A DNA stretch of 64,000 bases from Gemmatimonadota bacterium (GTDB taxonomy: Bacteria > Gemmatimonadota > Gemmatimonadetes > Longimicrobiales > Gaopeijiaceae), in contig SHZS01000002.1 in the NCBI GenBank assembly GCA_009692105.1, positions 18,979 to 82,978 of the forward strand. Direction: 5' to 3'. Positions 39,364-50,219 of the stretch are shown here, one piece after another. The translations under genes and the position numbers were made by a program. How positions within the stretch are numbered: the stretch's first letter is position 1; each line of letters starts with the position of its first letter. The notes beneath the pieces were generated by a model. The model had not been told where the DNA came from. It worked only from the letters and a program-made list of their open reading frames with translations, and searched no databases.

Positions 39364-41817
39364 ATGGCTACGGACGACGGAGACCGCTACCGCCCCGCCC
39401 AGGTGGAGGAGAGGTGGCAGGCCGAGTGGGAGCGACGAGGGACGAACCTCTTCACGGCCGTTGAGCTCGGCTCCCCGGAGCGCCCCTACTACAACCTGAT
39501 GATGTTCCCCTACCCCTCCGCGGAGGGGCTCCACGTGGGAAACATCTACGCCTTCACAGGTGCGGACGTCCACGGTCGCTTCCAGCGCCTCACGGGACGG
39601 GACGTTTTCGAGCCCATGGGGTTCGACGCCTTCGGAATCCACTCGGAGAACTTCGCACTGAAGGTTGGGGTCCACCCCATGGACCTGATCCCGCGGAACG
39701 TGGCGAATTTCACTCGCCAGCTCCGAAGGATGGGAGGGATGTTCGACTGGAACCACGCGGTGGATACCACGAGCCCGGAATACTACCGGTGGACTCAGTG
39801 GATCTTCCTCCAGCTCTTCAAGGCTGGCCTCGCGGAGCGGAAGGAGGCGCCGGTGAACTGGTGCCCCTCCTGCAAGACCGTGCTCGCGAACGAGCAGGTG
39901 GTGGGCGGCCTCTGCGAGCGGTGCGACACTCCGGTGGAGCAGCGGAGGATCGCGCAGTGGTTCTTCCGCATCTCGGACTACGCCGAGCGGCTCCTCTCGA
40001 ACCTCGACACACTGGACTGGTCCGAGACCACGAAAAAGGCACAGCAGAACTGGATCGGGCGGAGCGAGGGAGCGAATCTGCGCTTTCCCATTCCCGACCT
40101 TGATGACAGCGCCTTCCTCGAGGTCTTCACCACACGACCTGACACCGTCTTCGGGGCCACGTACATGGTCCTGGCTCCCGAACACCCACTCGTGGATCGG
40201 GTGACGGCGCCTGACCGGCGGGCCGAGGTGGAAGAGTACCGAGAGCGGGTGGCCCGCCTGGATCTGGTCGCGCGGAAAAAGGTGGACAAGTCGAAGACGG
40301 GTGTCTTCACGGGTGGCCACTGCGAAAATCCCGCGACAGGGGAGCGGATCCCGATCTGGATCGCGGACTATGTCCTGATGGAGTACGGGACCGGGGCGGT
40401 CATGGCGGTCCCCGCCCATGACGAGAGGGACTTCGAGTTCGCGTCTGCTTTCGAGCTCCCTGTGCGCCGTGTCGTGGCACAGGAGGGCGAGGACCCAGGC
40501 GCACCGGTCGACGAGACCTATACCGGGGACGGAAGGGCGGTGAACTCGGGGACCTTCGATGGCCTGGGGACCCATGAGGCGAAGCGGGCGATCGTCGCGT
40601 GGCTCGCGGAGCGGGGGCTGGGGACGCTGCGTGTGCATTACCGTCTGCACGACTGGTGCATCTCCCGACAGCGGTACTGGGGGCCCCCCATTCCGATCGT
40701 GTACTGCGAGGCGTGTGGAGCCGTTCCGGTCCCGGAAGACGAGCTCCCCGTGGTCCTTCCTCGCGTTCAGGACTTCAAGCCCGACGACTCGGGCGTGAGC
40801 CCTCTCGCGCGGGTCGAGGCGTGGTACCGTATCACCTGTCCGGAGTGCGGCGGCGAGGCAAGGCGAGAGACCGACGTCTCAGACACGTTTCTCGACTCGG
40901 CGTGGTACTTCCTGCGCTATCCCTCCGCCCGACGCGAGGACGTCCCGTTCGACCCAGAGCTCGTTCGCAAGTGGCTACCGGTCGACTGCTATATCGGTGG
41001 GAACGAGCACGCCGTGCTCCACCTCCTCTACGCCCGCTTCATCACAATGGCACTCAAGGACATCGGCCACCTCCACTTCGAGGAGCCCTTCGCGCGCTTT
41101 CGGGCGCATGGCCTCATCATCCGAGACGGGGCCAAGATGTCGAAGAGCAAGGGGAACGTGATCGTCCCCGACCCGATCATCGAGGAGCACGGAGCCGACG
41201 CCTTCCGCCTCTATCTCATGTTCCTCGGACCCTTCGAGGAAGGAGGGGACTACCGCGACCAGGGGATCCAGGGGCCGTTCGGCTTCCTCAAGCGACTCTG
41301 GGAAACCGTGATCCCTCTCGATGGGCTCCGGGACGGGTCGCCGGACCCCGTGGTCGAACGGAAGCTCCACCAGACGATCGCACAGCTCACGGTCCAGCTC
41401 TCCGAGCTCCAGTACAACACCTGCATCGCGGCTCTCATGGAGTACCTGAACGCAGTGCGCGCCGGGGGGCGAACCCCCGCCCGCGCCGAGGTCGAGCCGC
41501 TGGTCGTGATGGTCGCCCCATTCTGCCCCCACCTGGCGGAGGAGCTCTGGTCTCGTCTCGGCCACGGCGCGAGTGTGTTCGAGGGCGCGAGCTGGCCCTC
41601 TTTCGACCCAGAGAAGGCTCGGGAGGATACGGTGGAACTCGCGATCCAGGTGAACGGGAAGGTCAGGGGCACGATCGCGCTGGCGCGCGGGACGTCGGAG
41701 GAGGAGGCGCTCGCCCTGGCCCGGAAGGAGCCCAACGTGGCCCGATACCTCGAGGATGTCGAGCTCCACCGGGTCGTCTATGTTCCCGACCGTCTCTTGA
41801 ACTTGGTCGTTCGTTGA
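39364..41817 (+). CDS. leuS: Leucyl-tRNA synthetase
   Basis: The 817-residue class Ia synthetase charges tRNA-Leu and edits mischarged products. HIGH-equivalent [12 protein letters not shown] and the KMSKS loop ([11 protein letters not shown]) are present. The inserted CP1 editing domain (about 220-410) contains the [11 protein letters not shown] threonine-rich site and [15 protein letters not shown]. The zinc-type segment [14 protein letters not shown] with [10 protein letters not shown] is intact, and the C-terminal LeuRS-specific domain ends [15 protein letters not shown]. Two tRNA-Leu genes lie in the tRNA array at 58.4-58.6 kb. Confidence 0.97.
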   Translation: MATDDGDRYRPAQVEERWQAEWERRGTNLFTAVELGSPERPYYNLMMFPYPSAEGLHVGNIYAFTGADVHGRFQRLTGRDVFEPMGFDAFGIHSENFALKVGVHPMDLIPRNVANFTRQLRRMGGMFDWNHAVDTTSPEYYRWTQWIFLQLFKAGLAERKEAPVNWCPSCKTVLANEQVVGGLCERCDTPVEQRRIAQWFFRISDYAERLLSNLDTLDWSETTKKAQQNWIGRSEGANLRFPIPDLDDSAFLEVFTTRPDTVFGATYMVLAPEHPLVDRVTAPDRRAEVEEYRERVARLDLVARKKVDKSKTGVFTGGHCENPATGERIPIWIADYVLMEYGTGAVMAVPAHDERDFEFASAFELPVRRVVAQEGEDPGAPVDETYTGDGRAVNSGTFDGLGTHEAKRAIVAWLAERGLGTLRVHYRLHDWCISRQRYWGPPIPIVYCEACGAVPVPEDELPVVLPRVQDFKPDDSGVSPLARVEAWYRITCPECGGEARRETDVSDTFLDSAWYFLRYPSARREDVPFDPELVRKWLPVDCYIGGNEHAVLHLLYARFITMALKDIGHLHFEEPFARFRAHGLIIRDGAKMSKSKGNVIVPDPIIEEHGADAFRLYLMFLGPFEEGGDYRDQGIQGPFGFLKRLWETVIPLDGLRDGSPDPVVERKLHQTIAQLTVQLSELQYNTCIAALMEYLNAVRAGGRTPARAEVEPLVVMVAPFCPHLAEELWSRLGHGASVFEGASWPSFDPEKAREDTVELAIQVNGKVRGTIALARGTSEEEALALARKEPNVARYLEDVELHRVVYVPDRLLNLVVR

Positions 41818-41869
41818 CCGGCCGGCGTTTCGTGGCTCCGGCCCCCTCGACCCCCCATCCGCACTACCT

Positions 41870-43945
41870 ATGACACGCACTGGAACCGCTCCCCGCGCGC
41901 TCGCCCTTCCGGACGCGCGCACTACCCGTCTGGCGATCGATGCCGTCCGGGTCCTCTCGATGGACGCTGTGCAGGCAGCGGACTGTGGACACCCGGGTGC
42001 GCCCATGGCGCTCGCGCCGGTGGGTTATCTCCTCTGGAGGCACCACCTTCGTCACAACCCGGCAAACCCCGCCTGGCCAGACCGCGACCGGTTCGTGCTC
42101 TCCGCAGGTCACGCCTCGATGCTCCTCTATTCCCTTCTCCACCTGTCCGGATACGACCTCCCCCTCGCGGAGATCCGGAATTTCCGTCAATGGGGGAGCC
42201 GCACCCCTGGGCATCCGGAGTTAAGCCACACCCCGGGCGTGGAGACCACTACGGGCCCCCTTGGACAGGGGGTGGCCAACTCCGTGGGTATGGCGCTCGC
42301 CGAGCGGTGGCTGGCTCACCGCTTCAATCGGCCGGGCCACGACGTGGTGGACCATTACACCTATGTCATCTGCTCCGACGGGGACCTGATGGAGGGGCTC
42401 TCGCACGAGGCCGCGGAGCTGGCCGGACACCACCGGCTGGGGAAGCTCATCTGGGTCTTCGACGACAACGAGATCACGATCGAGGGGAGCACGGCCCTCG
42501 CTTCCTCCACCGATCAGCTCCGTCGGTTCGATGGGTACGGCTGGCACGTCCAGGCCGTGGGGGACGGCAATGACCTCGCCGCCATCGACCTGGCGCTCGG
42601 GGCTGCGCGCGCTGAGACCGATCGGCCCTCGTTCATCGCGCTGAAGACGACGATCGCATGGGGGAGCCCGAACAAGGCGGGGACCGCAGCAGCTCACGGG
42701 TCGGCACTAGGAAAGGATGAGGTGCGCCTCACGAAGGAAGCGCTCGGTTACCCTTCCCTCGAGCCCTTCTGGGTCGCCGAGGAGGCGCGGCAGGATTGGG
42801 CGGAGGTGCTTCCCCGCGGGCGGGCGCTCGCGGAGGAGTGGGAGGAGACGGTCACCGCCTATCGGTCGGAGTTCCCGGAGCTGGCGGACGAACTGGACCG
42901 CTCGATCGCCGGGAAGCTCCCGGACAGCTGGGAATCGGCAGTCCCCATTCCGTCGGCGGCCATCTCGTCGGCTGAAGGGAAGGCCGAAGCGACCCGTTCC
43001 AGCTCCGGGAAGATCATCCAGGCCCTCGCCCGGGCGATCCCCAACCTGATGGGTGGCTCCGCTGATCTCTCTCCCTCGAACAACACGGAGATCAAGGAGG
43101 CGGACTCTTTCCTCCCGGGCCGCCCGGCGGGGCGGAACCTGCACTTCGGGGTCCGCGAGCACGCGATGGGCGGGATCCTGAATGGAATGGCTCTCCACGG
43201 AGGGGTCCGCGTGTACGGGGGGACCTTCCTGATCTTCTCGGACTACATGCGGCCTGCGATTCGCCTGGCGGCTCTCATGGGGCTTCCGGTCGCCTACGTC
43301 TTCACCCACGACTCGATCGGGCTTGGGGAGGACGGACCCACACATCAGCCCATCGAGCACCTCATGGCGCTCCGCGCGATCCCGAACCTCCTGGACCTTC
43401 GCCCGGGGGATGCGACGGAGACTGCGGTGGCCTGGCGGCTCGCTTTGGGGAGAACGGACGGCCCGGCGTTCCTCGCGCTCACCCGCCAGGCGGTTCCACC
43501 GCTCGACCGAGGGAGCACACCGGATCCGAGCGAAGTGGCGAGAGGAGGATACATCCTGTGTGAGGCCTCTGGCGGTCGCCCCGAGGTCATCCTGATCGCC
43601 TCGGGATCGGAGCTCCACCTAGCGGTCGAGGCGGCCCGGGAGCTCGAAGCCGCGGGGACGCCCACGCGGGTCGTGAGCCTCATGAGCTGGCACCTCTTCT
43701 CCCGGCAGGATTCGACGTACATCGAGCGGGTACTCCCCCCCGATGTGCCGGCCCGTGTCTCGGTCGAGGCGGGAGCCTCGCTGGGGTGGCCTCGCTGGAT
43801 CGGACCGCACGGCGAGGCGATCGGCCTGGACCGCTTCGGGGCTTCAGCGCCGGGTGGCACGCTCTTCCGCGAGTTCGGGATCACGGCGGCCACGGTCGTG
43901 GAGAGGGCCCGTCGCTCGCTCGCCCGAGTCCGGGGACGTTCGTAG
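41870..43945 (+). CDS. tkt: Transketolase
   Basis: The 691-residue thiamine-diphosphate enzyme moves two-carbon units between sugar phosphates in the pentose phosphate pathway. The pyrophosphate-binding domain has [14 protein letters not shown] and [20 protein letters not shown] sequence (here [15 protein letters not shown]), with [12 protein letters not shown]. The pyrimidine-binding domain has [19 protein letters not shown] and the C-terminal domain is complete. It lies 52 nt after leuS and may be cotranscribed. Confidence 0.95.
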   Translation: MTRTGTAPRALALPDARTTRLAIDAVRVLSMDAVQAADCGHPGAPMALAPVGYLLWRHHLRHNPANPAWPDRDRFVLSAGHASMLLYSLLHLSGYDLPLAEIRNFRQWGSRTPGHPELSHTPGVETTTGPLGQGVANSVGMALAERWLAHRFNRPGHDVVDHYTYVICSDGDLMEGLSHEAAELAGHHRLGKLIWVFDDNEITIEGSTALASSTDQLRRFDGYGWHVQAVGDGNDLAAIDLALGAARAETDRPSFIALKTTIAWGSPNKAGTAAAHGSALGKDEVRLTKEALGYPSLEPFWVAEEARQDWAEVLPRGRALAEEWEETVTAYRSEFPELADELDRSIAGKLPDSWESAVPIPSAAISSAEGKAEATRSSSGKIIQALARAIPNLMGGSADLSPSNNTEIKEADSFLPGRPAGRNLHFGVREHAMGGILNGMALHGGVRVYGGTFLIFSDYMRPAIRLAALMGLPVAYVFTHDSIGLGEDGPTHQPIEHLMALRAIPNLLDLRPGDATETAVAWRLALGRTDGPAFLALTRQAVPPLDRGSTPDPSEVARGGYILCEASGGRPEVILIASGSELHLAVEAARELEAAGTPTRVVSLMSWHLFSRQDSTYIERVLPPDVPARVSVEAGASLGWPRWIGPHGEAIGLDRFGASAPGGTLFREFGITAATVVERARRSLARVRGRS

Positions 43946-43959
43946 GGGAGGCGAGCTAG

Positions 43960-44445
43960 GACGCGCCCGGACGGTTCTACATGCAAAACCACGGGGGCTG
44001 GGCCGAATGGGACGGGCCTGGGGGGCCGCGACCGGGAATCGGCGTGCTGCGCAGCGACGACCACGGCAAGTCGTGGCGCTCCATCGCCAAGGGGCTGCCG
44101 TCCGACTTCGGCTTCCCGATCGTCGTGCACCCGCACGACCCCGACACGGTCTACGTACTGCCGCTCGAGCCGACGACGCGCACGTGTCCAGGCAGCTCGC
44201 CTGCAGTCTGGCGCAGCGAGAACGGCGGCGACTCGTGGCGGCGGCTTGCCCGTGGGCTGCCGAAGAAGGAAAGCTTCTTCACGGTCCAGCGCGACGCGAT
44301 GGATATCGACGAACTCAAGTCGCCCGCGCTCTACTTCGGGACGACGACAGGACAGCTCTGGATGGGGAGAGACGGCGGGGAAGAGTGGACCTGCCTGTTC
44401 GACTCGCTCCCCCCGATCCACTGCGTGAAGGTCGCGGTGGTGTAA
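43960..44445 (+). pseudogene. C-terminal remnant of a BNR/Asp-box repeat protein
   Basis: The readable frame starts straight after a TAG at 43957-43959 (DAPGRFYMQNHGG) and runs 162 codons. It contains Asp boxes (SDDHGKSW, SENGGDSW and a weaker GRDGGEEW), typical of sialidase/VPS10/YCF48-like beta-propellers of about 350-400 residues. The homologous-looking sequence already reads coherently before the first ATG (43981), so the 5' half has been lost; transketolase lies immediately upstream. No signal peptide remains. It is most likely a deletion remnant, though a short ORF from ATG 43981 could still be translated. Confidence 0.65.
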
Positions 44446-44449
44446 CCCC

Positions 44450-44878
44450 ATGAAGATCCGCTTCGCTGCACGATGGGGGGCGTTCACACCGTCCCGATCC
44501 GCCTCGATTCTCACGCTGGCCGCTGCGGTCGGCCTCGGTGGATGTGGAGACGAACGCACTCCCCAGGCCGAGTTCGAGAACCTCACGATTCAGGTCGAGG
44601 CGCTCGGAGGGAGGGAGGTCCAGCTCGAGGATCGACAGGCTCTCCTCCTCGACGAACTCCACCTAACCGGGGTGCTCGACTCCACAGATCCACCCGTCAC
44701 GACCGGTATCCTGTACACGATCCGCGACGGAGTCGAAACCCGGACCGAGCTCGTCGTCGCATGGGAGATGGATGGTGAGATGACGTACCTCGCGTCACAC
44801 CCACTGGGAAACCGGATGCGGATCGAGGGGATCCGCTACCAGGAGGGCCAGATCGTGGTCGACCTGCTCGAGTTCTGA
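44450..44878 (+). CDS. Hypothetical small lipoprotein
   Basis: The 142-residue protein has a lipoprotein signal (ILTLAAAVGLGGC) and an otherwise beta-rich acidic domain (LTIQVEALGG, LLDELHLTGVLD, TELVVAWEMDGEMTYLA). I recognise no family. It starts 4 nt after the BNR remnant, so it was probably part of the same former operon. The 123 nt up to the convergent Omp85 gene show no clear terminator. Confidence 0.65.
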   Translation: MKIRFAARWGAFTPSRSASILTLAAAVGLGGCGDERTPQAEFENLTIQVEALGGREVQLEDRQALLLDELHLTGVLDSTDPPVTTGILYTIRDGVETRTELVVAWEMDGEMTYLASHPLGNRMRIEGIRYQEGQIVVDLLEF

Positions 44879-45001
44879 CCCGGCGATCCCACCTGTTGTC
44901 CATCGGTGCCAGTGCAACGCCATTTCGTCCTGGCGGACGGTGCGTTGAGCGAGGTTACAGGAGCGGACCCGGCCTGAGGCTAAGCGGCGCGGGCAGCACC
45001 T

Positions 45002-46744
45002 CTAGAAGTGCTCCGGTCCCCACCGGAACTGGCGACTCCGTGAGAGCTCCGGCGTGAAGAAGCCGTTCCGGTAGCGGTTCAGCTCCACCGTGAGCCGAAA
45101 CACTGGGTCACCCGCATCCGGACCGACCGGAAAGAAGAGGTCCGGCCTCCACACGGCCCGGCTCCCCGACGGGAACGCGATCCTGAGCCCGAGCCCAGCG
45201 CCTCCCTTCCACCCCGAGTCCACTCCGTACGGTGCGTCTCCCGGCCAGACTCGCCCCAGGTCCCCAAGGAGCGTGACCCCGAGGTCCCCGAGGTCCCCGA
45301 TCGTCCAGCGAGGCCACGGAAGCGCGATCCGGTCCTCGAGCGTGAAGAGCAGCTGGCGTCCCCCGGGGAATTGGTCCTCGAGGAAGGCCCGCACCCCGTC
45401 CCGCCCGCCGAGCGTGAGCTGAAACGGGACCTCGGTCCGCCATCCCCCCGCGGCCGAGGCGCGTGCGAAGATCGTCTGACCCGGCAGCCACGAGGCTCGA
45501 CCGTACCCCACTAGATCGGCCTCGGTGAGGACGTCCCGCCATCCGTCCCCGTGCCGGCCCTCCACGGTCACCCCTCCATGGAGCAGCGAGGCCCGCCATG
45601 CCCTCCCGAAGCTCGCGTGCCCCCGGAGATAGGGGCCCGAGTCCTCCGGGAGCCCCCCGGGAACCAAGAGCCCGATCCCCACCCCTACCGTGACCCCCGC
45701 GAAGAACCCGAGCCCCACTGTCTGGGTTTCCCGCACCGCATCGAGCCCCTCGTATTCGCGGTAGGTGTAGCGCCGAGTGCCGAGGTGGAGGGCGAGTCGG
45801 GTGCTCCCGCGCGAGCGCCGCTGGCGCGCGATGCCCTCCTCCGACCCGGGGTCTCTCCCGGGGACGATCTCGGGCGTGCCCGAGAAACCAACCTCCTCGC
45901 GCAGGAGGGTGATCCCCACGATCGTCGATCGATCGGGCTCTCCGAATCGCCGCGCCGCCCCCAGCTCGACGACCTCGCGCCGCGACTCGACAACCACGTG
46001 CGAGAACCCCTCCGAACCCCTTGCCGCGTATGTGAAGTCCCATGGCGCCCGAGAATACGCCTGCCGGAGCGAGTAGCGGCCCGTCTCCCCCACGAACGGG
46101 TAGGAGACAGCCTCTCCCAGGAACTCTCCCCGACGCGCGCGTCCCCACGAGATCGACGCTTCGGAGCGGCCGAAAAAGCGGGGCGTGAAGAGTCGGAGCC
46201 CGCGGTCGTTCCGGTCCCGGTATTTATCCACGCTCAGGTCCGCCGAGATTCCCCGTCCTAGGAAGTTCCTCTCCCAGAGGTGGAGCACCTCGAGGTTCAG
46301 GCCCTCGTCGTAGGTGATTCCGACTTCCATGCCGAGCGACCACTCGTCCGACGTCTCGACGACCAGGCGCCAGCCGCCACGCCCGTCGTCCTCGGCGGTG
46401 AGCTGGGCCTGGCGCAGGAAACCGTACCGATCCAGGATGAGTTGGGAGTCGAGAGCCAGGCGCTGATCGAAGCAGTCTCCCTCGGACAGGAGGAGCTCCG
46501 AGCGGATGAAGTCCTCGCGCGTGCGAACGTGCGCGAGGTTCGCAGCTCGGTAGGCCGTCGCGAGGAGCCAGCTCTCCGTCGAGGCGGGATCAAAGACGGA
46601 GCCGTTTCGTACCACGACCTCGGTAACGCGGCCCGCGGGACAGGGCCCTGTGCCCGACTCCTGCGCGCGTGCTTCCCGGGGGGTGAAGAGGCACGCTGCG
46701 ACGACGGTGATCGTTCCGACCCGACTGATGTTCAGCTTCGGCAA
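45002..46744 (-). CDS. Omp85-like outer-membrane beta-barrel protein
   Basis: The protein of about 580 residues has a signal peptide (GTITVVAACLFTPREARAQ), an N-terminal part with POTRA-like sequence (VTEVVVRNGSVFD; SQLILDRYGFLRQAQLTAED) and a C-terminal barrel rich in alternating aromatic and Gly residues. The end, FRLTVELNRYRNGFF, resembles BamA/TamA-type surface antigens. It may insert or export other outer-membrane components, but only one or two POTRA units fit, so it is not BamA itself. I choose TTG 46744 (after GAAGG); ATG 46786 would overlap the divergent DUF6492 gene. Confidence 0.72.
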   Translation of the reverse strand: MPKLNISRVGTITVVAACLFTPREARAQESGTGPCPAGRVTEVVVRNGSVFDPASTESWLLATAYRAANLAHVRTREDFIRSELLLSEGDCFDQRLALDSQLILDRYGFLRQAQLTAEDDGRGGWRLVVETSDEWSLGMEVGITYDEGLNLEVLHLWERNFLGRGISADLSVDKYRDRNDRGLRLFTPRFFGRSEASISWGRARRGEFLGEAVSYPFVGETGRYSLRQAYSRAPWDFTYAARGSEGFSHVVVESRREVVELGAARRFGEPDRSTIVGITLLREEVGFSGTPEIVPGRDPGSEEGIARQRRSRGSTRLALHLGTRRYTYREYEGLDAVRETQTVGLGFFAGVTVGVGIGLLVPGGLPEDSGPYLRGHASFGRAWRASLLHGGVTVEGRHGDGWRDVLTEADLVGYGRASWLPGQTIFARASAAGGWRTEVPFQLTLGGRDGVRAFLEDQFPGGRQLLFTLEDRIALPWPRWTIGDLGDLGVTLLGDLGRVWPGDAPYGVDSGWKGGAGLGLRIAFPSGSRAVWRPDLFFPVGPDAGDPVFRLTVELNRYRNGFFTPELSRSRQFRWGPEHF

Positions 46745-46776
46745 GTGGCCTTCGGTAAGTTTGACTGGGGAGGGGA

Positions 46777-47718
46777 ATGTACCCAAGCGTCGGTTCGGAC
46801 TCCAGCCGAAAGAGGTCAGTCGAGAGGATCTCCGCCATCCTCCCCATCCGGCTCTCGGGAACCCCCGGGGACCTCACGACCTTCGCGAGGGGCAGGACCC
46901 TCCTCGCTTCCCTGGATCGACGGGGCCTGCTCGGAATCTTCCAGGAGATCCTCCTCGTCGTCCCCGATCGGGAGCTAAGCCTAGCCCATAGGCTCGTCGC
47001 GCCCTTCGCCGACGGCCCCTTCACCGTCATAGGTGAGGACGAGGCCTTCCCCCAGTTCCGGACGTTCCCCGGGCAACACGAGTACAGGAAGCAGCAGCTC
47101 ATCAAGCTGGGTGCGACCGCCCGCGCGGCGACCGAGTTCACGCTCACCCTCGACGCGGACGTATACTGCTGCCACTCATTCGAGACGAGCGACCTCGTGA
47201 TCGAAGGCCGAGCCCTGATGCAGATGGAGCCAAGGGCCATGCACGCCCCCTGGTGGAAGGCCTCGGCCGAGCTCCTGAGCACAGAACCCGACCGCTCTCC
47301 CCTCGGGATGTCCGGCACACCGGCCCTGCTCTCGAGGACCATCAGCCGGGCACTCCTAGCGGCGCTCGAATCCCTACACGGTCGGGATCCGATCGCCTTG
47401 CTCCTCGACCAGGCTTCGTCCCGGTGGACCGAGTACACGCTCTACCATCTCTGCGCGGAGAAGAACGGGCTCCTCGATCGATTCCACCTCCCGGCGGGAG
47501 AGCAGGGCCGCCCGAGCCTCATTTGCGAGGCAAGCCTCTGGTCGGCGCGGTCGCTCCCCGACTGGGATCCGTCGCCGTGCTTCTCCCGTCCGCCGAGCGC
47601 GCTCTTCATCGTCTGCCAAAGCAACACCGGGCTCCCACCCGACCTGGTGGCCGCGAAGCTGAGCCGGTTGGAAGAGCGGCGCGGGGTTGCCATGTGCGGA
47701 GGGGACTCGGTACCCTAG
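46777..47718 (+). CDS. DUF6492-like putative glycosyltransferase
   Basis: The 313-residue protein has a GT-A-like layout: an early LPIRLSGTPGDL strand, EILLVVPDRELSL, the donor/metal-type motif FTLTLDADVYC, and RKQQLIKLGA before it. These match my recollection of DUF6492 proteins found in polysaccharide loci. No membrane segment or signal is seen, so it should act in the cytoplasm. GGGGAGGGG precedes the ATG. It opens the surface-polysaccharide gene set. Confidence 0.65.
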   Translation: MYPSVGSDSSRKRSVERISAILPIRLSGTPGDLTTFARGRTLLASLDRRGLLGIFQEILLVVPDRELSLAHRLVAPFADGPFTVIGEDEAFPQFRTFPGQHEYRKQQLIKLGATARAATEFTLTLDADVYCCHSFETSDLVIEGRALMQMEPRAMHAPWWKASAELLSTEPDRSPLGMSGTPALLSRTISRALLAALESLHGRDPIALLLDQASSRWTEYTLYHLCAEKNGLLDRFHLPAGEQGRPSLICEASLWSARSLPDWDPSPCFSRPPSALFIVCQSNTGLPPDLVAAKLSRLEERRGVAMCGGDSVP

Positions 47719-47793
47719 CGGGCGGTACCTTGGCACGGCGCCCTTCCCGCGGACGGCGGTGTAGGCGAGCTCTCTGGCCGGATCGTCCAACGG

Positions 47794-49308
47794 ATGTCCT
47801 TCGTCATCTCTGCGCTCTACCTGGTGGCTGCGCTCCTGGGGGCGACCTTTGCCTTCTTCGAGTTGAGGCTTCTCACCCGCTTCGTTCGCCACCGACACGA
47901 GGTCCGCGAGACGGTGCGCTCGCATCGAGCAACGAACGGCCGGGCGATCCCGTCGAACGGCTCGACTCCATCTGTCACCATCCAGATCCCGCTCTACAAC
48001 GAGCGGACGACCGCGGAGCAGGTCATCCTCGCTGCGGCTGCCCAGGACTACCCGTCGGACCATTTCGATATCCAGGTCCTCGACGACTCTACCGACGAGA
48101 CTCCATTGATCGTGGGGCAGCTGGTCAGCCGGCTGCACGACCAGGGTGTCCGCATCCAGCACCTCCGGAGGGACGAGAGAGCGGGATACAAGGCGGGAGC
48201 CCTGGCCGAGGGACTCAAACACTCGGCGGCGGGATTCGTGGCGATTTTCGACGCCGACTTCACACCGGATCCCTCGTTCCTCCGGCGTCTCCTGCTGGAG
48301 GAAGACGCCTTCCAGGACCCCAAGGTCGCGTTCGCGCAGGCTCGCTGGTCTTGGAACGAGTCGCTTCAGGGCTTCTTCCACTCCGCGATCGGGCTTCTCA
48401 TGGACCGGCACTTCTTCGTACAGAAGCCCACGAAGGCGTTCATGGGCGACGTCACCGCCTTCAACGGCTCCGCCGGGATCTGGCGTCGAGCCGCCATCGA
48501 CGCGGTCGGCGGGTGGTCGACGGACAGCCTGACGGAAGATCTGGACCTGAGCTATCGCTGCGCCCTGAGCGGGTGGAGGGGGCGCTACCTGCAGGATGTC
48601 ACAGTCCCAAGCGACCTCCCGGGTGACATGCGGGCGTTCAAGCTTCAGCAGCACCGCTGGGCTCGGGGGAACGCACAGTGCTTCCGGAAGCTGACGGGGC
48701 GGGTCCTCCGCTCGAAGGGGGTGATCCGCGACCGTTGGGAGGAAGCGCATCTTCTGGCGGGATATGCCATCCACCCGATCCTCCTGGCCAACCTGCTTCT
48801 CTGGCCTTGGGCGGTCGTGGGCATGGACCGCACGCTCTTCATCGTCCTTCAGATCTTCCTTTCCGTCCTCACATTGGTGGCGCCACTCAGCTTCCTCCTG
48901 GCGCTGAAGGAGCGGGGGGATTCGCTCTCGATCAGATCCGCCGTGCTGATCGGGGGGGGGGTATGCCTTGGGCTCGGACTCATGGCCGCGAACACCGTCG
49001 GCCAGATCCAGGGGCTCCTTTCACGGAAGGGAGAGTTCGCTCGTACCCCGAAGCCTCCTCGCTTCGCCGCAGCGTCGGAGCTACGCCACCTGGGCGCGAA
49101 CCGAGCGTACGCGAGCCCCCTCCATTGGACGTTCTTCCTGGAGCTTCTCGTGATCCTGTACTGCGTCGCCGGACTCCGTTTCCTGGTCGACAGAGGTGAG
49201 GTTCTTTGGGCGTTCCCCCTCCTCTTCTGGGCCCTCTGTCTAGGGATGGTGGTGGTCCTCCAGTGGATGGCCACGGCCCGCCGGGTACCGAGCCCCGCCC
49301 TTCCTTGA
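47794..49308 (+). CDS. Processive-type family 2 glycosyltransferase, membrane bound
   Basis: The 504-residue protein starts with a membrane segment (ISALYLVAALLGATFAFF), then a cytoplasmic GT2 domain (SVTIQIPLYNE; VAIFDADFTPD; TEDLDLSYRCALSGWRG) and the acceptor motif QQHRWARGN (QxxRW), followed by four or so membrane helices. This is the layout of cellulose-synthase-like and ceramide-glucosyltransferase-like enzymes that polymerise or glycosylate at the inner membrane. It overlaps the next gene by 4 nt (TTGA). Confidence 0.9.
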   Translation: MSFVISALYLVAALLGATFAFFELRLLTRFVRHRHEVRETVRSHRATNGRAIPSNGSTPSVTIQIPLYNERTTAEQVILAAAAQDYPSDHFDIQVLDDSTDETPLIVGQLVSRLHDQGVRIQHLRRDERAGYKAGALAEGLKHSAAGFVAIFDADFTPDPSFLRRLLLEEDAFQDPKVAFAQARWSWNESLQGFFHSAIGLLMDRHFFVQKPTKAFMGDVTAFNGSAGIWRRAAIDAVGGWSTDSLTEDLDLSYRCALSGWRGRYLQDVTVPSDLPGDMRAFKLQQHRWARGNAQCFRKLTGRVLRSKGVIRDRWEEAHLLAGYAIHPILLANLLLWPWAVVGMDRTLFIVLQIFLSVLTLVAPLSFLLALKERGDSLSIRSAVLIGGGVCLGLGLMAANTVGQIQGLLSRKGEFARTPKPPRFAAASELRHLGANRAYASPLHWTFFLELLVILYCVAGLRFLVDRGEVLWAFPLLFWALCLGMVVVLQWMATARRVPSPALP

Positions 49309-50174
49309 ACCTCCACGGGCGCGGCTACCTCACGATGGCCGTTGGCCGTCGTCACTACCTTGAGATGGCCGTGGACATGGCTCTCTCGCTCCGGGAGCGA
49401 AGCTCCCTCCCCATTCTCCTGGCTTCGGACGAGGCCATGGGGGCGCTGGCTGCCGCCCAGTTCCCCGGTGTCTTTTCCGAGATCGTCCCCATCGAGCGGC
49501 GCTTTCTCAGGGGACGAGCGAGGAAGTTCGGCGTGGCTGCCGCGTCACCGTTCGAGGAGACAGTGTTCATCGACGCGGACTGCCTCGTCCTGAGCGATCC
49601 GGAAACCATATGGGCGGGCGCGGGGGATGGTCCGGTCACGATGGTCGGAGAGATGCTCGGACCGACGGACGACCGCTATCACCAAGGCTTCTCGACACGA
49701 GATCTTATGAAAGCGCTCGGCCTTCAGGCGTACCTGAAGACGAACAGCGGGGTCTTCCACTTCCGGCGTGGAGGAGGGCTCGGCGCGATGGAGGAGTGCC
49801 TTCGTTGCTTCGAAGAGGAGGTTAGGCCGGCACTCCGCAGTCCCCTCCGGCCGTGGCGGTTCCTTGGGGACGAGCTCGGGTTCGCGCTCGCGGGAGGACG
49901 ACTAGGCTTCCACACGTTTTCGCCCCCCGGCCCTATGTACTGGGAAGCGGAGATCCAGGCCCTGGACCCCGACCGTCCCTCGAAGCCGATCCTACATTTC
50001 ATCGCACCCATTCCCGTGAACACGCTCGTGCGGTTACTCGACGACATCCGGTGGCGGCGGCACGCCGCGGGGCTTCCGTCAGAGCGCTCGCTTCCCACGT
50101 GGCGAAGGGAAGCTCGAATCAGCCGCTTCTCGTGGGTGGCGAACCGGGCGCTCAGGCGCCTGGCGAGAGCGTAG
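49305..50174 (+). CDS. GT-A fold glycosyltransferase-like protein
   Basis: The 289-residue protein resembles GT8-type nucleotide-sugar transferases: N-terminal RGYLTMAVGRRHYLEMA, the donor motif VFIDADCLVLSDPETIW (DxD), and SGVFHFRRG and LHFIAP further on. I place the start at TTG 49305 because it overlaps the upstream stop as TTGA, like the ATGA junctions elsewhere; the longer frame to 49206 lies inside the GT2 gene, and ATG 49335 would cut the first strand. Donor and acceptor sugars are unknown. Confidence 0.72.
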   Translation: MNLHGRGYLTMAVGRRHYLEMAVDMALSLRERSSLPILLASDEAMGALAAAQFPGVFSEIVPIERRFLRGRARKFGVAAASPFEETVFIDADCLVLSDPETIWAGAGDGPVTMVGEMLGPTDDRYHQGFSTRDLMKALGLQAYLKTNSGVFHFRRGGGLGAMEECLRCFEEEVRPALRSPLRPWRFLGDELGFALAGGRLGFHTFSPPGPMYWEAEIQALDPDRPSKPILHFIAPIPVNTLVRLLDDIRWRRHAAGLPSERSLPTWRREARISRFSWVANRALRRLARA

Positions 50175-50219
50175 GCAGAGACGCGTCCGCCCGTCCCTGC
50201 CCCCAGGGCGAGACGCCGA

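Noticed and set aside
49206..49304. Earlier start for the GT8-like gene
   Set aside because: That part is the end of the GT2 gene in another frame; the TTGA overlap at 49305 is the better start.
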